NCBI GenBank assembly: GCA_013152815.1
Contig: JAADFO010000063.1
Coordinates: 1-46,757 of the forward strand
Reading direction: 5' to 3'
DNA from: Nanobdellati archaeon
GTDB lineage: Archaea; Nanobdellota; Nanobdellia; Woesearchaeales; JAADFO01
DNA length: 46,757 nt
The translations under genes were made by a program, and so were the position numbers. The notes under the pieces were generated by a model. The model worked only from the letters and a program-made list of their open reading frames with translations, ran no database searches and was not told where the DNA came from. Positions 15,886 through 23,192 of this stretch are shown one piece after another. Every line of letters begins with the position of its first letter. Positions within the stretch are counted from its first letter, which is position 1.

Positions 15886-17336
15886 ACCTCCTCGCCCTGG
15901 GCCTTCTCCTGGCATATCTCCTGGTTCTTTTGGTCTTCGCCTACTATGGATTCCGGCGCCGGGAGGATACACTTGAAGATTTCTTCGTCGGCAGAAGGGA
16001 GATAGGGAAATTCGTCGCCTTCATGACATTCTCCGCGACCCTCTTCTCCTCCTTCACCCTCGTCGGCATGCCCGGGTTCTTCTACACCCACGGCATCGGC
16101 TCATGGGTCTTCATCGCCTTCGCCGACGTCTTCATGGCAGTGATGATATGGTTCTTCGGGTACCGTATATGGGCCCTGGGCAAGAAGTTCCGCTACATCA
16201 CGCCGACAGAATTCCTCAGGGACCGTTTCGACAGCAACAGTGTCATGATCATCGCAGGGCTGATAGGCATCCTCTTCCTCCTGCCCTACATCTCCATCCA
16301 GCTGGTGGGCGCGTCCATCCTGCTCTCCACGGCGGGATTGCCTTCGCTCATCGGCTCTCTCGGTTTCGTCCTCGTCATCCTCGTCTATTCTGAGTTCGGC
16401 GGCATGAGGACCGTCGCCTGGACCGATGCCTTCCAGGGAAGTCTTTTCCTCCTCATCGGCCTTCTCATCGGCGGCCTGTTCCTCGCCTGGCACCCCGGCA
16501 ACCTGTTCCTCGACGTCCTTCGGGTGGACCCAGCGCTCCTCTCTGTGCCTGGCCCGGCAGGCCTGTTCACCTATCCCATGATGATATCGTTCTTCATCAT
16601 GATCATCTTCATGCCCGCGACCCAGCCTCAGCTCACCGTGCGGTTCTTCCTCCCGAAATCGAAGAAGGTCCTCAAGACCATGATGATCGCCTCTCCCATC
16701 TTCGCCTTCCTGGCCATGCTGCCCACCCTGGTCATAGGCTTGGGGGCAAGACTCATCGACCCTGCGCTGGCATCAGGCGACCTTGCCCTGCCGACCGTCC
16801 TCACGGTCCTTCCCGGCTTTGTCGTCGCCCTCGCCCTCATCTCGGTCATCGCCTCTTCCATGTCGACGGTGGACTCCCAGATCCTTGTCCTGAGCTCCAT
16901 CATAACAAAGGACCTCTTCGTCAATCTCCGGAAGAAGAAGATAAGCAGGAAAGCCAGGATGTGGATAGCACGCCTTTCCATGTTCCTGCTTCTCGGAGCA
17001 GCGTTTCTCATCTCGGTGAAGCCGCCCAAGCTCATCGTGACCCTCTCCATCCTCTCCTTCGCCGGGACCCTGCAGCTTCTTCCCGCCATGATGGGTGCAT
17101 TGTTCTGGAGAAGGACCACCAAATGGGGGGCTCTAGCGAGCATGGTGGTCGGTGTTGCGGTGCTTTCTCTGGCCCAGTGGGGCGGTTGGAGACCCTGGTT
17201 CGGCTTCCATGGCGCCATCTGGGGACTTGCGTTCGGTATGCTTGCTCTTGTCCTGGTGAGTCTCGTCACCAGACCACCGACAAGGAACGGCAGGAAGGTC
17301 GTCGCTTTCCTGGAGAAGGAGTTCGGCATGCTGTGA
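15882..17336 (+). CDS. sodium:solute symporter (SSS family)
   Basis: SSS proteins use a sodium gradient to take up small solutes. The 484 residues contain about 13 membrane helices. The family signature SEFGGMRTVAWTDAFQG is near 170-186, and the sodium-site helix shows ASSMSTVDSQILVLSSIITKDL. The N-terminal DFFVGRREIGKF matches the start of SSS helix 2. The DUF3311-like partner is translationally coupled upstream. The substrate is not readable; pantothenate-, proline- or organic-acid-like transport are all possible. Confidence 0.93.
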   Translation: MNLLALGLLLAYLLVLLVFAYYGFRRREDTLEDFFVGRREIGKFVAFMTFSATLFSSFTLVGMPGFFYTHGIGSWVFIAFADVFMAVMIWFFGYRIWALGKKFRYITPTEFLRDRFDSNSVMIIAGLIGILFLLPYISIQLVGASILLSTAGLPSLIGSLGFVLVILVYSEFGGMRTVAWTDAFQGSLFLLIGLLIGGLFLAWHPGNLFLDVLRVDPALLSVPGPAGLFTYPMMISFFIMIIFMPATQPQLTVRFFLPKSKKVLKTMMIASPIFAFLAMLPTLVIGLGARLIDPALASGDLALPTVLTVLPGFVVALALISVIASSMSTVDSQILVLSSIITKDLFVNLRKKKISRKARMWIARLSMFLLLGAAFLISVKPPKLIVTLSILSFAGTLQLLPAMMGALFWRRTTKWGALASMVVGVAVLSLAQWGGWRPWFGFHGAIWGLAFGMLALVLVSLVTRPPTRNGRKVVAFLEKEFGML

Positions 17337-17361
17337 TACTGCTGTGGTGTGTTGGACTTAT

Positions 17362-18384
17362 TCAGGTGCGGATCCCTCTTCGCCCTGTCTTCTTTCCCTT
17401 CCCGTCCTTTTCTTCTTGTCCCTGTTCCCCTTTCATCATCCCTTTCCTCTTCCGCATGTTATGAAGATAGTTCTCTGTCCTCTTCCTGACCTTCTCCCTT
17501 CGTGCCTCGTCGACATCCAGCGATGCGATGATGTCCTGGACCTCCTGGTCATCGATGCGGAGGAAGGTGCTCTGGAAGTCGACGCCTGCCTCGCCGACGA
17601 GCCGGTGGTAGGCTTCTGCTTTTCGGGAGCCAAAGTACTTGATGGCCTGGAACTTGGTCAGCCCGTCGGCCCCTGCCTCCAGCAGGGCAGGGATCTCCTC
17701 TATCCGGTCCGACCAGGAGCCTGCGATGATGTCCAGGTCAGGAAAGGCCTTCCTGGTCTCCTGTATCCATCGGCAGTAGTATTTGGTGGCAGGTCCTTCA
17801 CCGAAGGGCGTCCCGGGGTGGGGGATGAGACGATAGAACGTGATGCGGTCGACGGCATGCTTCCTGATGAACTCCAGCAGCAGGGGAATGTCCTCTTCGG
17901 TCTCCCCGAGGCCGACGATGAGGGTCATGGCCTTCCGGAGACCCAGCCGGTCGCAGAGGCCGAACATCCTCTTTACCTCAGCAAGCGGCTTGTCCGGACA
18001 GACCTGATCATGGATCCTGGGGTTGATGCATTCCACTGTCCCGGTCATCCCCTGCACATAGGGCAGGAAGCGTTCCAGCGCATGCTGGTCGAAGATGCCG
18101 AAGTTCAGCCATTGCTTCTCGCCCATGATGCTGCTGACCTGCCTCGTGATGTCCACCAGCTCCTGGATGCTGTGGCTGTGGATGCCTCCCGAGAGGAACT
18201 CTATCTTCCACCCGCAAGCTTTCGCGATGACGGCTTCGGTCAGGATGCTCTCCGGCCGCCTCCTCGCTCTCCTGGGGTCGGTTATCTGCTCCTTGATGGT
18301 CGACATATAACAGAAGGTGCAGGTGGGCCTGGCGCAATACCAGGACAGGAAGATGGCACGCTCGAAGAAGACAGGTCGTCTCAT
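17362..18384 (-). CDS. radical SAM protein with CX4CX2C cluster motif
   Basis: Radical SAM enzymes cleave S-adenosylmethionine with a 4Fe-4S cluster. In these 340 residues the cluster cysteines are Cys17, Cys22 and Cys25 (CARPTCTFC), a CX4CX2C spacing rather than the usual CX3CX2C. A TIM-barrel pattern follows (EFLSGGIHSHSIQEL, NPRIHDQV, TLIVGLGETEEDI, FYRLIPHPGTPF), resembling the BioB/ThiH/HydG-type group. The start ATG at 18384 overlaps the DUF192 stop (ATGA); longer readings give unlikely sequence. The C-terminus is a polar, basic tail. The reaction is unknown. Confidence 0.85.
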   Translation of the reverse strand: MRRPVFFERAIFLSWYCARPTCTFCYMSTIKEQITDPRRARRRPESILTEAVIAKACGWKIEFLSGGIHSHSIQELVDITRQVSSIMGEKQWLNFGIFDQHALERFLPYVQGMTGTVECINPRIHDQVCPDKPLAEVKRMFGLCDRLGLRKAMTLIVGLGETEEDIPLLLEFIRKHAVDRITFYRLIPHPGTPFGEGPATKYYCRWIQETRKAFPDLDIIAGSWSDRIEEIPALLEAGADGLTKFQAIKYFGSRKAEAYHRLVGEAGVDFQSTFLRIDDQEVQDIIASLDVDEARREKVRKRTENYLHNMRKRKGMMKGEQGQEEKDGKGKKTGRRGIRT

Positions 18385-18848
18385 TTTCTTGCCGGAAGAT
18401 ATGTTACGGTATCGTTCTTTTCTATCTGGTGCTTCTCGGTGAAACCTGCGTTCATCTCGATGACATAGCGGGCAGGGACGAGCGAGCGGTAGATGGGACA
18501 GGGGTCTTTCTCGCAGGGCTGCACTTCCCTGAAGATGTCCACGATACGCCAATCCCGGTCGATGAACACCATGTCGAGCGGGATCAGCGTGTTCTTCATC
18601 CAGAATGCTCTCGGCTGCTCATCCTGCCAGACGAAGAGCATGCCTGTGGACTTGTTGAGCTGTTCCCGGAACATGAGTCCCTGCTGCCTGGTCTCTGGCG
18701 TGTCCACCACCTCCAGGGCGATCGTCGCATCCTGTTCTCCATGGAACACCGCCGCGGGTCCTGCGGGACGGTTGCTGCAGGAGGCGATGGTCATCCCGAG
18801 GAGCAGCACCAGCGTCAGGATCAGGAAAGTCCCTGCAGAGCTTTTCAT
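18381..18848 (-). CDS. DUF192-family lipoprotein
   Basis: DUF192 proteins are small envelope or soluble beta proteins without a settled function. The 155 residues have a lipoprotein-type signal with a candidate lipobox IASC (Cys24). The family core follows: QQGLMFREQLNKSTGMLFVW, then FWMKNTLIPLDMVFIDRD, and RYVIEMNAGF near the end. A TATA box is 27 bases before the ATG, and an AGGAGG also stands close to the start. The radical SAM gene follows by overlap, so the two are expressed together. Confidence 0.9.
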   Translation of the reverse strand: MKSSAGTFLILTLVLLLGMTIASCSNRPAGPAAVFHGEQDATIALEVVDTPETRQQGLMFREQLNKSTGMLFVWQDEQPRAFWMKNTLIPLDMVFIDRDWRIVDIFREVQPCEKDPCPIYRSLVPARYVIEMNAGFTEKHQIEKNDTVTYLPARK

Positions 18849-18870
18849 GGCCTCCTGTATTTGGACAACC

Positions 18871-18880
18871 TTTATATATG
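18871..18880. promoter_or_regulatory. shared TATA element of divergent genes
   Basis: TTTATATATG is centred 27 bases before the DUF192 start on the minus strand. On the plus strand it lies about 52 bases before the membrane-protein start at 18928. A near-symmetric TATA box could serve both directions: leaderless to the left, and with a short leader carrying GAGGTGAG to the right. Confidence 0.55.
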
Positions 18881-18927
18881 TGTGTGCCCTGGGACCGTTG
18901 ACAGGACCGGTGAGGTGAGTTCATCCC

Positions 18928-19278
18928 ATGGTGACCAAGAAAGACGCCGAGAAAGACAACAGCTTCCTGAACACGCTCAAGGGGATCGTGTCCAGTTCCA
19001 TCGTCAAGAACATGAAGGAACGTTCCGAAGACCTGGTGCATCATGCCCAGGAGATCGCCTACCAGACCGCTGAGAACATGATGGAGAAGCTCTTCTCTGC
19101 CGTCCTCTTCGGTGCGGGTGTGCTGTTCATCATGATAGCCATCACCCTCCTCGTCGTCCAATACCTTGACCTTACGCTCGGCTGGAGTTTCCTCCTCATG
19201 GGACTTCTCCTCCTCGTCATCTCCCTGCTCTTCAAGGGACATATCAGACAGAAAAGATATTATCGTTTCAAGAGGTGA
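18928..19278 (+). CDS. two-helix membrane protein, YqjE/holin-X-like
   Basis: The 116-residue protein has an amphipathic N-terminal part (about 1-55, rich in Lys and Glu) and two membrane helices (LFSAVLFGAGVLFIMIAITLLVV and WSFLLMGLLLLVISLLF) joined by a short turn, then a basic tail. This layout matches the Phage_holin_3_6/DUF1469 group that includes E. coli YqjE. The next gene encodes a protein that looks like YqjD, its usual bacterial partner. GAGGTGAG at 18911-18918 supports the ATG. The biochemical role is unknown. Confidence 0.7.
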   Translation: MVTKKDAEKDNSFLNTLKGIVSSSIVKNMKERSEDLVHHAQEIAYQTAENMMEKLFSAVLFGAGVLFIMIAITLLVVQYLDLTLGWSFLLMGLLLLVISLLFKGHIRQKRYYRFKR

Positions 19279-19283
19279 GACCC

Positions 19284-19625
19284 ATGGTCCAGAAAAAAGG
19301 AAAAACGGTGGCGAAAAAATCGGTGAAAAAGCCGATGAAGACATCAGCGAAGAAGAAGGTGAAAAAGGTAACCAAGAAGTCTGTGCAGCGGAAGGTCAAG
19401 AAGGTCAGCAAGGTTGCTCAGGCAAAGGCCAACGCACAGGTGAAGAAGGCCCAACAGCAGGCGAGGAAAGCCCTGGCGCAACTGAAAAGGCGATATGCGG
19501 TGGCTGAAAAGAAGGCAGCATCCCTTGTCAAGAAGAACCCCGAGAAGGCAGTGGCCGTGGCAGCGGCCGTCGGTGCGGCCATAGGGGCGGGAGTCATCTC
19601 AGCGCTCAGGAAGAGACGGCGCTGA
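19284..19625 (+). CDS. Lys/Ala-rich membrane-anchored protein, YqjD/DUF883-like
   Basis: The 113 residues begin with about 50 residues made mostly of Lys, Ala, Val and Ser in short repeats (VKKVTKKSVQRKVKKVSK), then a helix rich in Ala/Gln/Lys. The end is VKKNPEKAVAVAAAVGAAIGAG...RKRRR. This ending matches the C-terminal helix of the DUF883 family (ElaB/YqjD), which anchors E. coli YqjD and through it ribosomes to the membrane. The basic part could bind nucleic acid. ATG at 19284 has GAGGTGA in front and nearly touches the upstream stop, so the pair is coupled. Confidence 0.7.
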   Translation: MVQKKGKTVAKKSVKKPMKTSAKKKVKKVTKKSVQRKVKKVSKVAQAKANAQVKKAQQQARKALAQLKRRYAVAEKKAASLVKKNPEKAVAVAAAVGAAIGAGVISALRKRRR

Positions 19626-19660
19626 TACTTTCTTTTCTCTTTTCTTCTTTTCTCATCTTC
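19626..19660. terminator. T-rich tract between convergent genes
   Basis: TTTCTTTTCTCTTTTCTTCTTTTC directly follows the stop of the Lys-rich gene and separates it from the convergent deaminase gene. It is a good archaeal U-rich terminator for the plus strand. Confidence 0.45.
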
Positions 19661-20137
19661 TCAGTATGTCCGGTGGTCTTCCCTTGCTGCCCAGTCCTTG
19701 AACTGCTTTGCGCATTCTTCCTTGAGGATCCCTCCCTCGATCTCCACCGGGCTGTTCCCTCTCTTCTTCATCTCTTCGTTGGAGATGGTGAGCTCTGAGA
19801 ATCCGGCATCCTTGGCATCCCGTATGCTTGCACCGAAGACTATCCTCCCGATGCCTGCCCAATGGATGGCAGAGAAGCACATGGGACAGGGTTCTGTCGT
19901 CGAATAGATGGTCGCGCCTTCCAGCTTGATGCTGCCGGTCTTCCTGCAGGCCTCCCTGATGGCGACGATCTCTCCATGGGCCGTGACATCGGTGTCTTTC
20001 CAGACCCTGTTGTGTTCACAGGAGATGACTTCGCCGTCCTTTCCGACGATGCAGGCCCCGAACGGTGTCTGGCCCTCCTCCATCCCTTCTGCCGATCTCG
20101 CGAGAGCCAGCCTCATGAATCTTTCATCGTCCATCAT
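19661..20137 (-). CDS. zinc-dependent nucleobase/nucleoside deaminase (GuaD-like)
   Basis: The family removes an amino group from guanine, cytosine or adenosine derivatives. The 158 residues contain TPFGACIV, the zinc/catalytic motif TAHGEIVAIR (His54, Glu56) and the zinc pair EPCPMC (Cys84, Cys87), followed by the family tail GASIRDAKDAGFSELTIS. Most relatives have H-A-E; here it is H-G-E. The long C-terminal part and the GF-x-E-L segment point to guanine-deaminase-like proteins, not tRNA adenosine deaminase. GGAGGGAT precedes the ATG at 20137. It stands alone. Confidence 0.88.
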   Translation of the reverse strand: MMDDERFMRLALARSAEGMEEGQTPFGACIVGKDGEVISCEHNRVWKDTDVTAHGEIVAIREACRKTGSIKLEGATIYSTTEPCPMCFSAIHWAGIGRIVFGASIRDAKDAGFSELTISNEEMKKRGNSPVEIEGGILKEECAKQFKDWAAREDHRTY

Positions 20138-20191
20138 ATCATCCCTCCTGCTCTCCTTTTCGTCCCCTCTGGTTCTTTGCTCTTCCTTTAT

Positions 20192-20893
20192 TCATCCCTG
20201 CTTCTCTTTTCTTTCTTTATCTTCTGTTCTCTTCATTGCTTCTCTTTCTTTCGGACGGGAAGGGTGCCTCTCTTTATAGAGGGCGTAAGAATCGGTGAAC
20301 GTATAGGCAACTATCCCCAGGACGGCGGCAGCCATGATCCACAGAGCCGCTCTCGGGAACAGCAGGCCGACCAGGATGATTGCCGCAGCCACCTTGAAGA
20401 GCTTCCCTGCCCGTCGGTGGGTGATGTTCCAGACCTCTTCATCTGCCAATGTCCATGGGGTCCTGATGCCTATGAGATAGTTCTGCTTCGCTTTCCCTAC
20501 CATGATGCCTATGATATAGAACAGGATGGCCAGTGCCGGGATCAGCATGGCTGTGACGTCCATGGTCAAACCTCTGTTCCAGACAAGAGAGATGCCATAG
20601 ACATAGAGCAGGAAGACAAAGAGGGCTGTCATGAACAGGTCATAGGATGGCTGGAAAGTCTTGATGTTCTTCTTCAGCGGGTCGATCCTCGGGATGGCCA
20701 GGTATGCAAGGAACAGCCCAACCAGGATGATCGGCAGAAGGAAGACTCCCCAGAACCTGCCCATGTGGCCGTCCACCTGGCCGGCGGCGTTCCAATGGGA
20801 AGCCATCTGCTCCGGCATCTGGGGATAATAATAGAGTGCAAGCAGGAACGAGACGATGATGATGCCCAGGAGGAACCAGGATGCTTTTCTCAT
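20192..20893 (-). CDS. SdpI/DUF1648-family membrane protein
   Basis: The family includes the Bacillus SdpI immunity protein, though most members have no known toxin partner. The 233 residues carry a DUF1648 head (YYPQMPEQMASHWNAAGQVDGHM) and six or so helices. The SdpI end reads IGIRTPWTLADEEVWNITHRRAGKL, two more helices, and a charged tail rich in Lys/Glu. ATG at 20893 is chosen because TATA (20915-20926) is about 28 bases away; ATG at 20914 is too near that box. No toxin gene is seen beside it. Confidence 0.88.
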   Translation of the reverse strand: MRKASWFLLGIIIVSFLLALYYYPQMPEQMASHWNAAGQVDGHMGRFWGVFLLPIILVGLFLAYLAIPRIDPLKKNIKTFQPSYDLFMTALFVFLLYVYGISLVWNRGLTMDVTAMLIPALAILFYIIGIMVGKAKQNYLIGIRTPWTLADEEVWNITHRRAGKLFKVAAAIILVGLLFPRAALWIMAAAVLGIVAYTFTDSYALYKERHPSRPKEREAMKRTEDKERKEKQG

Positions 20894-20914
20894 GCAGGAG
20901 AATAGCTGTTTCAT

Positions 20915-20926
20915 CGTATAAATAGG
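20915..20926 (-). promoter_or_regulatory. TATA box of the SdpI-family gene
   Basis: CCTATTTATACG on the minus strand lies 28 bases before the ATG at 20893, and only eight before the alternative ATG at 20914. Confidence 0.6.
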
Positions 20927-21043
20927 TTATGCTAATGGTGCCTGTACTCGAATCTGACATAGGAGATGTAGGCATTCAGGAAAGTGACAGCCAGATGCAA
21001 CCAGGGATTGTCGGCAAGCCTAGTGATGCGCCTATCCTGTCGG

Positions 21044-21517
21044 TCAGGATATATGATGCCTCCTTATGTTTCCATGGACCCTGCGGTCCCCTTTTTCTTC
21101 TTCCCCTGCCTGTTCCCGTATCTTCTGGATGATGTTGCCGAACGTATCAGCCCGGGACTGCAGCTGGGACATGGCCATCCCTGTATTCTCCAGAAATGCT
21201 CTGAGATGCTCTTGCTCCTCTTCGAACTCTGCTCGTGTAAGGCCGTCGATGGCTCTCTTGAGGATGGCGAGGAAACCGCTGATGATGAATGAGTCAGAGT
21301 AACCGTTCAATGTGAGCTTTCCCTGCTTGTCCATGCGTATGTCCACATAGACCAGGGACAGGCAGCCCCTGACCTTGTTCTGCGGAGTTTTTCGCTCTTC
21401 AGGAAACAGAGGGAGATCTTTCGAGAATTCGACCACCTGCTCCAGCATCTCGCGCTGGGAAGGGCAGGCACGCAACTGTTCTTCGACATAGTCAAGGAAG
21501 CCGGACCGTCTGCTCAT
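21044..21517 (-). CDS. SufE-like sulfur-acceptor protein
   Basis: SufE accepts sulfur from a cysteine desulfurase for iron-sulfur cluster assembly. The 157 residues show the SufE core: TPQNKVRGCLSLVYVDIR with the acceptor Cys52, then LTLNGYSDSFIISGFLAIL. The last ~20 residues are a polar tail rich in His/Arg. The gene overlaps the Spt4-like gene by four bases, so it belongs to the S27ae transcript. No SufS or SufBC is in the window. Confidence 0.85.
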   Translation of the reverse strand: MSRRSGFLDYVEEQLRACPSQREMLEQVVEFSKDLPLFPEERKTPQNKVRGCLSLVYVDIRMDKQGKLTLNGYSDSFIISGFLAILKRAIDGLTRAEFEEEQEHLRAFLENTGMAMSQLQSRADTFGNIIQKIREQAGEEEKGDRRVHGNIRRHHIS

Positions 21518-21711
21518 CGTACCTTGATGGCATATTCGCCTTTCTTCTTGATGTCCAGCTGCTTCGCTATGAATGAGATCTCTGGTTCGAGAATGGTTAT
21601 GCGACCGTTCCAGTTGGTGGTGAACTCGCCTTTCGGAAGCCCCTTTTCCTTGATGACATTCTCAGGGAGGATCTCTTTGGTCCTTTTGTTCGCAAGTTTC
21701 CTTGCCATCAT
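21514..21711 (-). CDS. Spt4-like transcription elongation factor lacking its zinc ribbon
   Basis: Spt4 pairs with Spt5 on RNA polymerase to aid elongation. The 65 residues end in the Spt4 core TTNWNGRITILEPEISFIAK...KKGEYAIKVR. The N-terminal zinc ribbon of archaeal Spt4, normally two Cys pairs, is replaced by a Cys-free basic segment (MMARKLANKRTKEILPENV). There is no cysteine in the whole protein. ATG at 21711 overlaps the S27ae stop (ATGA). The neighbour S27ae, a usual archaeal companion, supports the identity. The Spt5-binding surface may be kept; metal binding cannot be. Confidence 0.82.
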   Translation of the reverse strand: MMARKLANKRTKEILPENVIKEKGLPKGEFTTNWNGRITILEPEISFIAKQLDIKKKGEYAIKVR

Positions 21712-21905
21712 TCATCCCCTTTCTTCTTGAATTCTGTGTAGCCCGAGGCTCCGCAGGTCTGCCTGTTCTTGTGGTCGGCCATGAAGCTGCCGGGTCCTTT
21801 CTTCGGGCTCCACGGGTTCTTCCGGACAAGGGTGTCCCCCTTGACCTCATAGAGCTGCCAGACGCCCTTTTTAGGCTTGTCTTTCTTGGGTTGTTCTTTC
21901 GCCAT
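21708..21905 (-). CDS. ribosomal protein S27ae with degenerate zinc site
   Basis: S27ae is a small-subunit ribosomal protein with a C4 zinc ribbon. The 65 residues match along their length: GVWQLYEVKGDTLVRKNPW, GPGSFMADHKNRQTCG, SGYTEFKKK. The four zinc cysteines of the family (C-x2-C-G-P-G and T-C-G-x-C-G-Y) appear here as Ser, Lys, Cys and Ser, so only one remains. GGGTGATT precedes the ATG. It is the first gene of the S27ae, Spt4-like and SufE-like unit. Confidence 0.9.
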   Translation of the reverse strand: MAKEQPKKDKPKKGVWQLYEVKGDTLVRKNPWSPKKGPGSFMADHKNRQTCGASGYTEFKKKGDE

Positions 21906-21948
21906 TTGTTAAATCACCCTGTTGGTCGACCTTCAGAGATGGTCGGCT

Positions 21949-21958
21949 CTTTATAAAG
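21949..21958 (-). promoter_or_regulatory. TATA box of the S27ae operon
   Basis: CTTTATAAAG is centred about 48 bases before the ATG at 21905, leaving a leader of about 22 bases that holds GGGTGATT. Confidence 0.6.
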
Positions 21959-21997
21959 GTTTAGGTAATCTATGCAGGCTCCTCTCAAGAAATCTTC

Positions 21998-23071
21998 TCA
22001 GCCCTGGCCGGTGATGATGGTGCCTGAGACCGTAGCGCTGCTCTCTGTCCCATCCAATCCGCTGAGGTCGAGGGCCGGGTTGGTGTCCTGGTCACAGACC
22101 TCCTGGCCGTTCTCACGGTAGGGGCTTCTGGGGCTGGTCGAGGTGTCAGCTTCGGTCGTGGTCTCATGATATCGCTTGCTGCTGAACTTGCGCTCGTAGA
22201 CCTGGACGCAGACATTGACCTGTCCGTTGCTGTCGAGGATGACCGGATATCCTTCCGGCGTCTGAGCAATCGTCGTTCCCCGGACGCAGGAACCCAGGAG
22301 GCCAGATGCACTGCTGTAAGCATATCCCTCAAGCTCTCCGTCTCCGTCGGTATCGACAGCGATCCAGGTCCCGGGACCATAGGTGCTGTCAATGGCATCG
22401 GTGCGGAAGGAACAGGCTCCTGGGACATAGACGCTCGTCCAGCTGAAGCTCACGACGCCCGAGGTCCCCTCGTTGCCCAGTTCATCTTCACAGATGACCT
22501 CCAGTCGGTAGGCTCCATCTGCCAGGGACGGTGAGGCAGGGTCATACCCCTGATCGACCATGGGCAGCGGCTCGATGACTGCCGGGTTCCTGAACGGATA
22601 GCTCTCACCGTCCGAGATGAGCGCGCCGGTCGTGTCATCATAGAACCTGCAGGACAGGGTGTCGGCGTCATTGTCGGTTGCCGAGATGCTGAAGAGCGGA
22701 TAGCTCTGGGCGAGCTTGATGGCCGTATCTTCGATGAGCGGCACATAGGATGTTCCGTCCCAGTAGCTGATGAGCAGGACGGGCTTTGTCTGGTCGATGA
22801 CCGGCGTTGTCTGGTCGACAGGAGCAGGTGCCGTGTCGGTCACATTCCCGATGCAGACATTGTCGATACAGGCCTGGTCCACCGGACAGAGCGGGTTCGC
22901 CCATTGGCAACCTTCCGGCATATCGCCGAAGAGATGCTCTATGATGGCATTGACCCGTGTCAGAAGTATCTCGAGAAGGCGGTCATCTTGGAGCTCCTGG
23001 GCTTTGACCGCCTGATTGACGCCAATCAATAGGATGATGACAACAGTCAGTAGTACTAACAGCTTTTTCAA
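21998..23071 (-). CDS. secreted protein with Ig-like domain
   Basis: No named family is recognised. The 357 residues start with a signal peptide (KKLLVLLTVVIILLIGVNQAVKAQ). A Cys-containing segment follows (GCQWANPLCPVDQACIDNVC), like the short "acquired-from-outside" Cys motifs of archaeal surface proteins. An Ig/cadherin-like domain with ATDNDADTLSCRFYDD and LEVICEDELGNEGTSG comes next, then a domain with the Asp-rich turn VDTDGDGELEGYAY, which could bind calcium. The start is TTG at 23071, preceded by GAGGGGGGAT; there is no better ATG. It is secreted and its role is unknown. Confidence 0.75.
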   Translation of the reverse strand: MKKLLVLLTVVIILLIGVNQAVKAQELQDDRLLEILLTRVNAIIEHLFGDMPEGCQWANPLCPVDQACIDNVCIGNVTDTAPAPVDQTTPVIDQTKPVLLISYWDGTSYVPLIEDTAIKLAQSYPLFSISATDNDADTLSCRFYDDTTGALISDGESYPFRNPAVIEPLPMVDQGYDPASPSLADGAYRLEVICEDELGNEGTSGVVSFSWTSVYVPGACSFRTDAIDSTYGPGTWIAVDTDGDGELEGYAYSSASGLLGSCVRGTTIAQTPEGYPVILDSNGQVNVCVQVYERKFSSKRYHETTTEADTSTSPRSPYRENGQEVCDQDTNPALDLSGLDGTESSATVSGTIITGQG

Positions 23072-23192
23072 AATAATCCCCCCTCAATGAAACTACGTCA
23101 CTGGTAAGCGAGAAAAATACTTAAAGATAGATGGTACCACTTTTTTCCGTGATTTCTGCAGTGCTTCCTTTCGAAGAAGGAAGTGGTGAAAA

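Noticed and set aside
17344-18468. 374-codon plus-strand frame opposite the radical SAM gene
   Set aside because: Shadow; the minus strand carries the Cys motif and barrel pattern and couples to DUF192.
20192-20893. SdpI-family gene as evidence for a bacteriocin immunity locus
   Set aside because: No toxin, exporter or small secreted peptide gene lies beside it, and most family members are not immunity proteins.
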